Shown here piece by piece: positions 53,531-63,700 of a DNA stretch of 64,000 nucleotides (the stretch's first letter is position 1; the number at the start of each line of letters is the position of its first letter). The notes below the pieces were generated by a model. The model saw only the letters and a program-made list of their open reading frames with translations. It was not told where the DNA came from and ran no database searches. Source of the stretch: Effrenium voratum (taxonomy: Eukaryota; Sar; Dinophyceae; Suessiales; Symbiodiniaceae); NCBI GenBank assembly GCA_963377175.1, contig CAUJNA010000525.1, forward strand, positions 1-64,000, in the 5' to 3' direction. Both the position numbers and the translations under genes were made by a program.

Positions 53531-54733
53531 ATGGCGTCCGCTACGTTGGACAGCAAAGCTGCCTTCGAGCAGCGGGCTCGTCAGGTTGGAGTTGAGGAAG
53601 CTTTTCTGACAGCGCTAAAAGCCGCAGGTTTCGACACGTTTGGATCTCTGGCATTTGCAGTGCCTCACTCGCCGACTCGGCAGGACGAAGAAGTCTTTGT
53701 GGCTTTTCTCAAGAGAGTCAACGGTGGAGCTGACCCCACACAGATCCAGGTGGCGTGCATGAGAAGGTTATTCTACGAGAGTCACACGTTGGCGTTGTCA
53801 GATCTGAAGCAGCGGGTGGAGTCCGGCCCGGACCCCGCCCAACAGACCAGGCGGCTCCCGACGGCAGAGCGGGTGGCTAGACAAAACGAGCAGGAGACTC
53901 GCTTGGCGGGTATAGTTTTCTCACCGGAGGTCATGCCTTCACACAGGCTGGTGGACCAGTTCGTGGAAATGGCCGAGTCGGGAATCCTGGCCTACATATC
54001 GCCCGACAACTGCACGAGCAGAGCCCAGGAGGTCCAGTGCGTGAAGAAGGATGCAGCTATTTCGCTTGACAGCGCTGGCGTTTTGAAGCTCCACAATAAA
54101 TCTGCGGACCTGGTGGTCGACACGGGAACGGAAGTTCGCTTGAGGTCCGCCTGGTTGAGGAGGAGTTTAGCGATGGACCAAGCCGGGTTGGTAAAGTTTC
54201 AGACCATCGAGAAATGGGTACAGTACCTTTTTCTGCAGTTGTGCAAAGATCAGCCAAAGAATTTCTCCAAAGTGACCCTGCATCAGATCGTCGAGTGTGA
54301 CAAGCAATTGTTTACCCTGGCTTCCTTGCAGACAATGGGGACCCTGTCAGCCCCTCCGGCGGGTCAAAAACCCCTGGATGGTGTGATCGACAAGCTGAGC
54401 CAGTCGAATGAGGTGCTGCAGTATTTGATGCCGCTGCCACAGACAAGATCGGCTGGCTCTCCTGACACGGGGGATCAGCCGCCTGCGAAGAAACAGCGCG
54501 TGTCACCGAAAGGTGGCCAGAAGGGGACAAAAGACGGGGGGAAGGGCAAGTACTCCCTCCCAGATGGATGCGTAGCAAAGGACGACCAGAACCGACCGTT
54601 GTGCTTTGCTTTCCAGTCAGGCAAGTGCAGTTACAAGGGTCCAAAGCCGCGATGTGCCAGGGGATACCATTTGTGCTACAAGGCTCGGTGTTTCCGCCCG
54701 AAGCCCTATTGCCAGTGTACTCACACGGACTGA
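53531..54733 (+). CDS. Gag-like protein with CCCH zinc finger, copy A, 400 aa
   Basis: ATG at 53531 (MASATLDSKAAFEQR), 404 bp after YR A and in another frame. It has a helical N-terminus (VEEAFLTALKAAGFDTFG), a central region with RLPTAERVARQNEQE and VQYLFLQLCKDQPKNFSKV, and a basic Lys/Gly/Pro linker. The C-terminal Cys/His segment CFAFQSGKCSYKG...CARGYH has CCCH-finger spacing, followed by further Cys and His (RCFRPKPYCQCTH). It ends HTD-UGA, directly in frame with Pol. RNA binding and particle formation are the expected roles for a retroelement Gag. Confidence 0.8.
   Translation: MASATLDSKAAFEQRARQVGVEEAFLTALKAAGFDTFGSLAFAVPHSPTRQDEEVFVAFLKRVNGGADPTQIQVACMRRLFYESHTLALSDLKQRVESGPDPAQQTRRLPTAERVARQNEQETRLAGIVFSPEVMPSHRLVDQFVEMAESGILAYISPDNCTSRAQEVQCVKKDAAISLDSAGVLKLHNKSADLVVDTGTEVRLRSAWLRRSLAMDQAGLVKFQTIEKWVQYLFLQLCKDQPKNFSKVTLHQIVECDKQLFTLASLQTMGTLSAPPAGQKPLDGVIDKLSQSNEVLQYLMPLPQTRSAGSPDTGDQPPAKKQRVSPKGGQKGTKDGGKGKYSLPDGCVAKDDQNRPLCFAFQSGKCSYKGPKPRCARGYHLCYKARCFRPKPYCQCTHTD
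54731..54733 (+). other. In-frame UGA between Gag and Pol, copy A
   Basis: The codons are ACG GAC TGA CAT AGA GGT; the frame stays open to 56725. The context GAC-UGA-CA is shared with copy B. Confidence 0.75.
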
Positions 54734-56725
54734 CATAGAGGTGCGGCCGGGGACCCCGTGGTGGCGGACGTTTTCCAGCCCGCGGGGTTGACGGCGGGGG
54801 TTTCACAGTTGCAATCAGGTGAGAGCTCGATGAGTGTGCTTAAGGCAGACGCAGATGAGATCCCACAGGAGCCCCCGAAGGGGCCAAGTGCAGAACACCA
54901 GGTCTGGTCGCGGCCGAAGACCGGCCCGGTCCTCATGAATTCAGACGTGCAGCAAACGGGTGGTGGCCGTCAAGGGGCCGAGCCCGAGAAAGTAACAAAC
55001 CAAGTGAAATCCGTAGGATCCCCCCCCTTGGTTGTTGAAGTTTTTGCGGGGAAAGCATCGTTGTCCAGGGCGTTGCTCGAGGCAGGTTTTGCGGTCTTGA
55101 GTGTTGACCATGAAATCAAGGACCCACAAACACCAATAGCAGCTCTTGATTTGACAACTCAGTCAGGCCAGGTTGTGTTGTGGTCCATGCTAGAGCAGCC
55201 AAACTTGTTCGCAGTGCACCTCGGAGTCCCTTGTGGAACCTCGAGCCGAGCCCGTGAGAGGCCCGTGCCAAAACACCTGATTAGATTGGGAGCGCCTAGC
55301 CCGAAGCCTTTGCGGTCAGGTGCACACCCGCTGGGCGTGCCAGGATTGAGCCCCATCAATCAAGCCAGGGTGGACAGCGCCAACACCTTGTATAAGCTGA
55401 CTTTGGACGTGACGCTCCACTGCCTAGCAAAGGGGATTGGTGTGAGCATCGAAAACCCTGCCAACTCGTGGACATGGGCAGTCTTTGTAGCATTGCTTGT
55501 CAGGGACTACGATGATAGTGCTAAGCGCCTGTACAACTCGCTCCAACCAGTGCTATTTCACTCATGCTGCCATGGTGGCCAGAGAAAGAAAGCAACCCAG
55601 TGGCTTTCCACACCGGACTTGTTTGCATCTCTTGCAGCCGAGTGCCAAGGGGATCACCCCCACGAGCCTTTCAGTGTGTCCAGATCAGCAGACGGTTGGC
55701 ATTTTGACACGTCCCTCGAGGCAGCCTACCCAAAGCTGCTTGCTCAGCGAGTTGCAGCGTGCCTGTGCAAGTGGGCTGTGCGCCAACATTGGTCATTGGC
55801 CCCTCCTTTGCGGGTCAAGGACCTTTCGACCGCGTTTCTAGGGCGGCAATCAAAGCGCCACCGGCCACTAATCCCTGAATACAAGCATATCCAGGATAGG
55901 CCTGTTGATTACCAACTTGGCACCCTGGATAGGGCCTTAACACCTCACCTAAGAAGGGGTAGTGTGCGGGAGGTGACTGACGATTGGACGGACTCCACGT
56001 TCCAAGGTGACAGTGAAATGCAAGGGGGCCTCGAACAGCGGGGCCCCCTCGCAACAGGTGTGCAACGTGTCGGAACCCTGCATAGTCCTGAAGAGTTTCT
56101 GTTGCGGGCCATGGGGACAAAGCATCCGGCAGATGTTGTGAGTCCACTTGACAAAGTGGCAGCCGAGACGATGGACAAGATCATGGGCATGGATCCCAGG
56201 CTGTTGACGGTGGAAAGAAAGAAAGCCTTGCTGTCAGCAAAGCTCAGCAGCCTAAAACTAGCAGCAAGCGAAAAGGAGCTGCATGGGGGCATGGACCCAT
56301 GCGTGCAGCGAGTGGTAGAGGGTAAGAACCTCCTCCTGTGGAAGTCCCTTCTCCAGAAACACAATTATGACGATATGGGCGTGGTTGACTTTATGACAAA
56401 AGGGGCACCTTTAGTGGGGATGCATGAGACCCCAAACTGTTTCCCACTGAAGCTGGTGCCGGCAAAGGTTTCGGAACAGGAGCTCAGAAACTCGGCCTTG
56501 TGGAGACGAAAATCATTGCTGGCAAAAGAAAAGTCAACTTCTAAGCCCGAGCACTTCCATCACCTTGAAGAGACGGCCAGGGAAGAGAGAGCTGGCTCCT
56601 TCATTGAGGGGCCCTTCCATTCAGAAAGGGAAGTGTCGGATTACCTTGGCCATGAAAACTGGGGCGCCATCAGGAGGTTCGTGTTGGACATTTCCACTTG
56701 TGGACAAAACCTTCTCTCTGAATGA
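54734..56725 (+). pseudogene. Truncated Pol of copy A: methyltransferase-like domain and linker
   Basis: The open frame starts right after the Gag UGA; the first ATG is at 54830, so separate initiation is also possible. Motif I VVEVFAGKASLSRALLEAG lies near 55030 and the PC motif LGVPCGTSSRARERP near 55230. SIENPANSW near 55450 fills the ENP slot, and a His/Cys block HSCCHGGQRKKATQW lies near 55560. A conserved linker (NYDDMGVVDFM, FPLKLVPAKVS, LWRRKSLLAK) leads to the point where RT begins in copy B. There the frame ends (56725) without the RT catalytic motifs. Confidence 0.75.
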
Positions 56726-57103
56726 AGCCAAACACGGTGAGCCCTTTCACCGGGTCTTTTTAGGTGGGGGAAGCCTTCGTGGACAACAACAGGCACAGTT
56801 TTGCACCCGAACCAGTTTTCGAACCATTTGGTTTCAGTTTTTTGTTTGGAACAGCCATGTCTGAAACCGTGTCTGTCCTTTTGAGATGCCTTGACTTGCA
56901 TGTGTCTCGACACCTTGTTCATACTCTTTGCTGCCACCGCTTTACTCAAGAGGGTGCGGTGGGAGGGTGTCGCTCGCAGCAATAGTTTTTGTGCAGCAAT
57001 GCGAGCCTTTTCAACCTGGATGGTTGTTGCAATATTTGATCTTTTTGGCTGACTCGACATATGTGTTTGCTGGCCGCAATAAGGGGGTGTGTGCAGGCGG
57101 CTC
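56726..57103. other. Junction between copy A and copy B, no gene
   Basis: Non-coding by eye. It should contain copy B's left end and promoter, plus any 3' remnant of copy A. No clear direct or inverted terminal repeat was found. Confidence 0.4.
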
Positions 57104-59209
57104 ATGATGGAAGGAGATCAGCCTTTGGAAATCCCTTCTGTGCGGGGCATTCGGAAGCGCTGGCTAACAGGCCCGAGCTCTGAAGATCCAAGCCGGGATT
57201 TCGAACCCGACCCGCGTACACCTTCGGGAGGGCCGGTTGGTGTCGAAGACGGTGACCCTGCAGAAGCTGGTGAGCCTAATCTTGATGACACTTCTGTTTG
57301 CCAGAATTGTTCTGAGGATGGTGTCCTTATTGACAATATTTCTCAGCGGCTGGAAATTGTGGACCCTTCTGGATCTGAACATCGCTGGAAGTATGAGGCC
57401 CTTGCAACTGTCAATAAGAGAGCCCGAATTGACCGGCCTCGTCTACCCTGGGAACACAACTCCTTGGTGGCGGTTCTGGGCCCTGTCGGAAGTGCTGCTG
57501 CAGATAATTTGAGCGCCAGAATTGAGAATATACTCCTACCAACTGGTGTTGGAGCCCGAGACACATTTGACTCGGTGGTTGTCCCGGAGGTTGCCTCAAG
57601 AGGACGCGATTGTTCAGACATGGAGGTCCCATCAAAAATCAGCCTTCGATTGAAATCAGCCAGGCATGAAAAGCCAGATGAAGATATTCGAAGAGTTGCT
57701 CTCGGAAGACTAAGGGACCTTCTCCTAGATGATCCGGGTGCGACGGCCTTGGGCAAGAGCCTGATAAAGCTGTTGGGTGAGTCCTCGGAGGCTGACAGCA
57801 TCAGTCAATCTTTTTCAGACTGTTTCAGACCGAAGGCCTCTTCGACACTCCAGAAGAGATCAGGGTCTCTTCATCGATTTGCTCAAGCATTCCGCCTGAA
57901 GAGCTGGAAGCCCCTGAGATTCACCGAGGACCAACTCTACGAACACCTCTGTGACATGCGTGCGTGGGGTTTAGGTGCTACCTCTGCACAACATCTCATT
58001 GAAGCGTTGTTTTTCCTGGAAGGCACTGCCAAGTTTATTTCCTTGGACTTGAGGACTGTTGTTTCTGGTCGATGCAAAGGAGTGGCCAGGGACATGTATC
58101 TCACCAAGGACCCACTGGAACAGAAGCAACCCCTCTTGGTGTCTCATGTCAGGAAGCTGGAGCATTTGATCAAACACCTGCCGTCTCGCGAAGCTTGTAT
58201 TTTGGGCCAACTGCTGTTTTGTGTGCATGCTTGTTGCCGATGGAAAGACTCTTTGAGGTTAAGATCCATCAATTTGGAACGCGGCCAATCAGAGACCCTC
58301 GTCCATGCTGTTGCACTTAAGTCAAAGACCACACAAACGGCGGAGGCGCAAACGCGCTCCTTACCTTATGTGGCGCTGGGTTCAGGTGTGAGTGGTGAGG
58401 ATTGGGCTACTTGCTGGATTGATGCCAGGGCCGCAGAACGGCTTGATCGTTATCCGGAATTTCTGCCAAGCTTCTCGGAGAGCCGTGGCGAATGGATCGC
58501 TGACCCCATGAGTGCCCCAGAGGCTACCTGCTGGATGCGCGAGTTTTTGTCAACTATCGATGTTCCGACAGAGAGCCTTCATAGCTATGCTACCCACAGC
58601 TGCAAACCAACTTTGCTGACGTGGGCTGGAAGGTCGACTGAAGTGGTATTCTCGCCTGGCGAGCGGAGGCTGATGGGCCACCACGTCAAACCTGGTATGA
58701 AGTCCGTCCTGACTTACTCGCGCGAGGCCTACACTGCCCTTTATGGGAAAGTCCTGGCTATGTTTGCAAAAATCAGGGCGGGCAGTTTCAATCCTGACCT
58801 CCCTGCGGTCGACCGCGTGTTGCAGGCGGCGCAATCATCTGCTTGCGGACCACCTTCTAAGCATACCGACGCTGTTCAGGAACCTGCGGCTCAGGATGGC
58901 AAGGACTCGTCTTCTGAGTCAAGTATTGATTCCGAGGCTGACATTCCGGCTGATGAAGATGCCCTAGCAAGTCCAGCCGATGATCAACTGGAGGAACGAA
59001 CCCTTTTTCCCGGACTCTCCAGTGATGTGCTGATTGTCCACACCATTTCTGGTGTGACGCATGTTGTGAACGAGGATGGATTTTCAATTTGCGGCAGGAA
59101 CCCCTCGGTTAAGTTTTGCACTTTCAATGATGTTGTTGCCGGCAGCATTGACCTTGAAGAGTGCATGCAGTGCAACCGAGCACTTCAGAAGCGGAAGCCG
59201 ACCCGCTAG
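57104..59209 (+). CDS. Tyrosine recombinase, copy B, about 701 aa
   Basis: ATG at 57104 (MMEGDQPLEIPSVRG); the open frame begins slightly earlier without an ATG. The N-terminal 150 residues are variable. The core-binding region is near 230-290 (TLQKRSGSLHRFAQAFRLK). The catalytic part has CCRWKDSLRLRSI near 375 (box I Arg), HSCKPTLLTWAGR near 498 (His and Lys), RRLMGHH near 522 and LTYSREAY near 537 (nucleophile Tyr). An acidic linker precedes a small Cys/His end (HTISGVTHVV, ICGRNPSVKFC, ECMQCNRA) that may bind zinc. It is expected to insert the element DNA by site-specific strand exchange. Confidence 0.85.
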   Translation: MMEGDQPLEIPSVRGIRKRWLTGPSSEDPSRDFEPDPRTPSGGPVGVEDGDPAEAGEPNLDDTSVCQNCSEDGVLIDNISQRLEIVDPSGSEHRWKYEALATVNKRARIDRPRLPWEHNSLVAVLGPVGSAAADNLSARIENILLPTGVGARDTFDSVVVPEVASRGRDCSDMEVPSKISLRLKSARHEKPDEDIRRVALGRLRDLLLDDPGATALGKSLIKLLGESSEADSISQSFSDCFRPKASSTLQKRSGSLHRFAQAFRLKSWKPLRFTEDQLYEHLCDMRAWGLGATSAQHLIEALFFLEGTAKFISLDLRTVVSGRCKGVARDMYLTKDPLEQKQPLLVSHVRKLEHLIKHLPSREACILGQLLFCVHACCRWKDSLRLRSINLERGQSETLVHAVALKSKTTQTAEAQTRSLPYVALGSGVSGEDWATCWIDARAAERLDRYPEFLPSFSESRGEWIADPMSAPEATCWMREFLSTIDVPTESLHSYATHSCKPTLLTWAGRSTEVVFSPGERRLMGHHVKPGMKSVLTYSREAYTALYGKVLAMFAKIRAGSFNPDLPAVDRVLQAAQSSACGPPSKHTDAVQEPAAQDGKDSSSESSIDSEADIPADEDALASPADDQLEERTLFPGLSSDVLIVHTISGVTHVVNEDGFSICGRNPSVKFCTFNDVVAGSIDLEECMQCNRALQKRKPTR

Positions 59210-59543
59210 TAAACTGCGCAGCATCAGAGCTGCTCTTTAAAAGAGGCGCGCGACCGCCTCGTTGGCAGGCCCACCTGTCCAACCATGGCACCGTTGCGAT
59301 GCCAGGAAAAGGTGGGCTGACTCTGTGAGTGCTTACAACATGCGTGATTGACCTTTGTCATTTCGCGGTGCGTGTCAAGTTGTCCACATGTTTGTTGCTT
59401 CCTGCCCCTGCGTGGCCCAAACTGCATCCGAGCAGGTGGGGCAAAGCAGAATCTGGCAGACCTGCACTGTTGTGTGTCCCATCAACTTGGGGAATTTCAC
59501 CGTGGCTAGGTTTCAGACTTTCGTTTGTGGTAGTTTCTACGGC
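59210..59543. other. Spacer between YR B and Gag B
   Basis: The 334 bp have no gene. The Gag frame is open from about 59355, but without an ATG and without similarity to Gag A. It may hold a promoter or a trans-splice acceptor. Confidence 0.4.
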
Positions 59544-60740
59544 ATGGCCGCGGCTACACTTGACTCAGAGGCAGCCTTTTTGGAGCGGGCCGCCCAGATC
59601 GGTGTTGAGACTGCACTGCTCGATGCGCTTAAGGCGCAGGGCCTTGCAACCTTTGGGCGCCTTGCTTTCTCAACTCAGTACAATCCACAGCTGGCAGATG
59701 AGGCCCCTTTTCGGGTGCTGGTGACTCGATTGTGTGGCGCTGCCCCGACTGATCAGCAAATGGCAACGATGCGAAGGCTATTTTTCGAATCGCACACTCT
59801 GGCTCTTTCAGATTTGCGATCTCGGGTCGAGGCTACACCTGACGTTTCTGCAGCTGTCAAGAAATTGCCAACCGCTGAGAGAGTTGCCCGGCAGGCAGAT
59901 CAGGAGAAGCGCCTTGGTGGTGTGATTTTCACACCAGACACTATACCTGCGAATAGTCTGGTGGACTCCTTTGTGGAGATGTATGAGTCGGGCATTTTGG
60001 TTTACGTCAAAGCAGAGCAATGCTGTAGTCGGTCACAAGAAGTCCAATCGGTCAGGAAGGATTCGTCAATTGCTACGGATTCTTCTGGTCACCTTAAGCT
60101 CAGCTCCAAAACTGGTGAATCATTTTGCGAGGCCAACACGGAGATCAAGCTCAAATCGGCCTGGCAGAGACGCAGCCTTGCAATGGACCTAGCGAATTTG
60201 GCTTCCTTTCAAGTGATTGAGAGCTGGGTTCAGTACCTGTTTTTGCAGCTGGTGAAGGATCAGCCCAGAGGCTTCAGCAAGGTTACCTTGCAGCAACTTA
60301 TTGAATGTGACAAGCAGATGTTCATCATGGCCTCACACAAGACTATGGGCAAATTGCAGACAACACCACCGGCCCCTCGGCCACTGGATGAGGCCATTCG
60401 CGAACTTCAACGAGCGCCAGATGTTTTGCAGTATTTGGCGCCCATTCCGGCGGCTAGGGCCGCCCCTCAGTCAATTGCTGAACGCCCTGCAAAGCAACCA
60501 AAAACCCAGTTCAAGGGAAACAAAGGCGCTGCCTCTGGTAAGGGGTCGAATCGTCTTGAATTACCTGATGGTTGCGTGTCCCATGATTCGGAAGGAAAAC
60601 CCTTGTGCTTTGCATTTCAAACAGGCAAGTGCAAATTTAAGGGCCCGGCCGGAAAGCGCTGTGCTCGAGGATTTCACAAATGTTATCAGGCTGGCTGTTT
60701 CAGGTTGCGACCGCACCACCAATGCACTCACTCAGACTGA
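59544..60740 (+). CDS. Gag-like protein with CCCH zinc finger, copy B, 398 aa
   Basis: ATG at 59544 (MAAATLDSEAAFLER) aligns with the start of Gag A. It keeps LPTAERVARQADQEK, WVQYLFLQLVKDQPRG and a basic Lys-rich linker (FKGNKGAASGKGSN). The C-terminal Cys/His segment is CFAFQTGKCKFKG...KRCARGFHKCYQAGCF, then HHQCTHSD. It ends in UGA at 60738, with Pol continuing in the same frame. Even sequence quality and intact motifs suggest a recent insertion. Confidence 0.85.
   Translation: MAAATLDSEAAFLERAAQIGVETALLDALKAQGLATFGRLAFSTQYNPQLADEAPFRVLVTRLCGAAPTDQQMATMRRLFFESHTLALSDLRSRVEATPDVSAAVKKLPTAERVARQADQEKRLGGVIFTPDTIPANSLVDSFVEMYESGILVYVKAEQCCSRSQEVQSVRKDSSIATDSSGHLKLSSKTGESFCEANTEIKLKSAWQRRSLAMDLANLASFQVIESWVQYLFLQLVKDQPRGFSKVTLQQLIECDKQMFIMASHKTMGKLQTTPPAPRPLDEAIRELQRAPDVLQYLAPIPAARAAPQSIAERPAKQPKTQFKGNKGAASGKGSNRLELPDGCVSHDSEGKPLCFAFQTGKCKFKGPAGKRCARGFHKCYQAGCFRLRPHHQCTHSD
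60738..60740 (+). other. In-frame UGA between Gag and Pol, copy B
   Basis: The codons are TCA GAC TGA CAG TCA GCG, and the frame stays open to 63797. The next ATG in frame is at 60837, already inside methyltransferase motif I, so initiation there would cut the domain. This favours synthesis of Pol as a Gag-Pol fusion through the UGA. Confidence 0.8.
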
Positions 60741-63700
60741 CAGTCAGCGCAATCAGTTTCACTGTGTGCAGCTTCCAGCACACAGCAGCCCCTCTTTATT
60801 GAGGTATTTTCCGGCGGGGGCACTTTTTCTCGGGCAATGCTTGAGGCTGGGTTTGCAGTTATTAGCATTGATCATGAGATGAATCGCCCTGTTGTCCCTC
60901 TTCTCCTTTTGGATCTGGCCTCCGAAGGCGGGCAGAAAATCCTGTGGGAGTTGCTATCTCTACCCCACCTTTTTGCAGTACATTTGGGTGCCCCTTGTGG
61001 CACGGCGAGCCGCGCAAGAGAGCGCCCAATATCCTCGTCCTTGCGAGCCCAGGGAGTGCCACAACCCCCGCCTTTGAGGTCCGCTCAACACCCTCTTGGT
61101 TTACCCAACCTTTCAGATTACAATCAGGCCAAAGTTGATGCTGCAAACGTCCTTTACGAGCTGGTTGTTGACATTTTGGTTTTCTGCCATCGAGCCCAAA
61201 TCGTTATCAGCATTGAGAATCCTTTGCGCAGCTGGTTGTGGACGGCTATGGTGGCCATCGTCCGAGGCCGTGACGACTCTTTGGCGGCCACAGCCTACAA
61301 TGCTTTGCATTTGGTCTCTTTTCATTCATGTTGCCATGGCTCAACACGGCGAAAACAGACAGGCTGGCTTTCAACCAAGGATGTTTTCAACCCGCTTCAG
61401 GCCACTTGTGTTTATGACCATCCCCATGAACCTTTCAATGTGAGTTTGCGCAACAGTCAGTGGACGTTTGCCACCTCGCTTGAAGCGGCTTACCCGCGCC
61501 TTTTAGCGCAAAGAGCCGCCGCATGCCTGGTCCATGTGGCACAACAGCAGCAATTGGTTCTCAGTCCGCGCCCAAGGCTGTGCGACCTGGCCACGGCCGC
61601 GCAGGGCAGCCAGACGCGTAAACATCTGCCTTTGATTTCAGAGTTTTTGCGTTTTGCTACGCAGCTGGCAACTGAACCAATCCCTGCAGGGGCCAAGCTC
61701 ATGGCTCCTCATTTAGGGGGCAGTATCTCAGAGGAGCCTCGGGACCACCCAGCCAGCAACCATGAAGACCATTTGCTGGCTGACAAGGTCAAAGTTGGTT
61801 TCTATCACACACCAAGCCAATTTTTGGAGAAGGCCAAGAAACTTGCCCACCCGATGGATTCCATCAACCACTTGGAGGAGCCTACCCGGTTTGCTCTGGA
61901 CCACGTTTTTCGGATGAGCCCTCAGCTTTTGAAACTGGAGCGGAAGAAGCGTTTGTTGCAGGCACGACTTTTGCTTTTGCGGCAAGCGGATGACGAGAGC
62001 GCCCTTCACAGTGCCATGCAGCCATCTGTGCGGAAGGTTCTCGCAGGCAAAAAGCTTCTTCTCTGGAAATCCCTGCTTCTGCAATATGGTTTTGACGACA
62101 TGGGAATTTTTGATCATATGGTCAATGGAGTTCCCTTGGTAGGCATGCCTGATTGTCCCCCATGCTACCCAGCCAAAGTAGTGCCGGCCACTTTGACAGA
62201 AGAAGATCTTAGAACTTCGGCAAGGTGGAGAAGGAAAGCAATTCTGGGTAGGAAAGTGAACTCAATCGAGCCTGAGCATGTGCGACACCTTGAAGACGCC
62301 ACCAAGGAGGAGGTTGACATGTCTTTCCTGGAAGGGCCCTTCGACTCCGAACAGGAAGTCACAGACCATCTGGGCCACTCGGACTGGGCGGTGATCCGAC
62401 GCTTTGTTTTGGTCCAGGGATCCGAGATGAAGCTTAGACCAATCGACGATTGCTTGGAGGCGCAGTTGAATTTTGCATATACCTCAACCTTCTATTTGAA
62501 GCTTCAGGATGTCGACTATGTAGCAGGGATGGCCCTCAAGATCGCAGAGGCTGTCAAGTCGGGTTGCCAATCCCACGGTTCTGGGCGCTGGTTGGGGAAA
62601 TGCCTTGACCTTTCCAAAGCCTACAAGCAACTTGCGGTAAAACCCGCCCATCGAGACCTGGCTGTCATCTTTTTCCATGACAATTCGGGGCGGGCGAAAT
62701 TCTATATTTCCAACGCCCTTATGTTTGGATCCACGGCTGCGGTGTACTCGTTTAATCGGGTGAGCAGAAGCCTCTGGTACCTCCTCAATAAGATGCTCCT
62801 CATCCCCACGTCCTTCTTCTACGATGATTTTCCAATGTTCTCACCGGAAGAAACTGCTGAGGACGCAGATGCCGCGGCTAGCTTTCTCTTGGACCTGTTG
62901 GGGTGGCGTCACGCCCGCACAGGGCCCAAGGGCCTTCCGTTCCGTTACACCTTCGATGTGCTTGGGGCAACCTTGGACCTGAACGAGACTGCGGCAGGAG
63001 TCATAACGGTGGGAAACAAAGCAGGCCGCATACGGCGTTTGGTTGAGCACCTGGAAGCTCATCATGCGAGCGGGAACTTGACTCTGCATGAATCACAAGT
63101 GCTGCATGGCCTGCTCAGATATTCCAGCGGCTTTTACTTGGGGAAAGCCTTGCATCAGTTATCTGCAGAAGCTCTAGCTTTGGGCAGGCTCCCTTCGCGT
63201 AACAAATCGCTTCTTATCCGAGCCTTTTGTGAGCAGGCAGTTGACCTTTTGAAAACAAGCAAGCCTCGGCGACTTGTTTCTGGCAGTGCAGTTGAACCAA
63301 TCCTTGTCTTCACTGATGGTTCTTGGGAGCAAGGGGTAGCAGGTATTGGCGCGTGCATTCATGATACTCGGGATGGCTCGTCTTGGGTGTTCTCTGGACT
63401 GGTCCCCCAATCGCTGTTGGACTTCTGGCTAGTTGAGGTTGGCAACCAGCTTATCTGTCAGATCGAGCTGTTCACCCTCGTTTTGATTCGCTGGACGACT
63501 CGTGAACTTTTGCACGCCCGACGTTCAATCTTTTGGGTGGACAACGAGGCGGCTAGGTTTGGTTTGATCAAAGGATTGAGCGCCAGCAAATCAATGCAGC
63601 GCCTCATTAAGGCCTTTTATCTGGTGGACGTCGACTTACCCACTCACAGTTGGATTGAACGGGTGCCTTCATCCTCAAACGTGGCGGATGCACCCTCGCG

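Larger units (their letters stand above)
51138..56725 (+). mobile_element. YR retroelement copy A (Pol truncated)
   Basis: It has three ORFs in the order YR, Gag and methyltransferase-Pol, all on the + strand and all alignable with copy B. The Pol ORF stops at 56725, soon after GAIRRFVLD, exactly where copy B goes on into the RT (VIRRFVLVQGSEM). The sequence then differs, and copy B's YR starts 379 bp later. Copy A therefore lacks RT and RNase H and cannot move on its own as sequenced. It is less decayed than copy C. Confidence 0.8.

Noticed and set aside
57089..57103. Earlier start for YR B
   Set aside because: The open frame there begins without an ATG; ATG at 57104 fits the alignment with YR A.
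59355..59543. N-terminal extension of Gag B
   Set aside because: No ATG in the extension and no similarity to Gag A, whose start aligns with 59544.
60738..60740. Selenocysteine at the Gag/Pol UGA
   Set aside because: No conserved Cys or redox motif stands around the codon, and the position is a domain border; readthrough is simpler.
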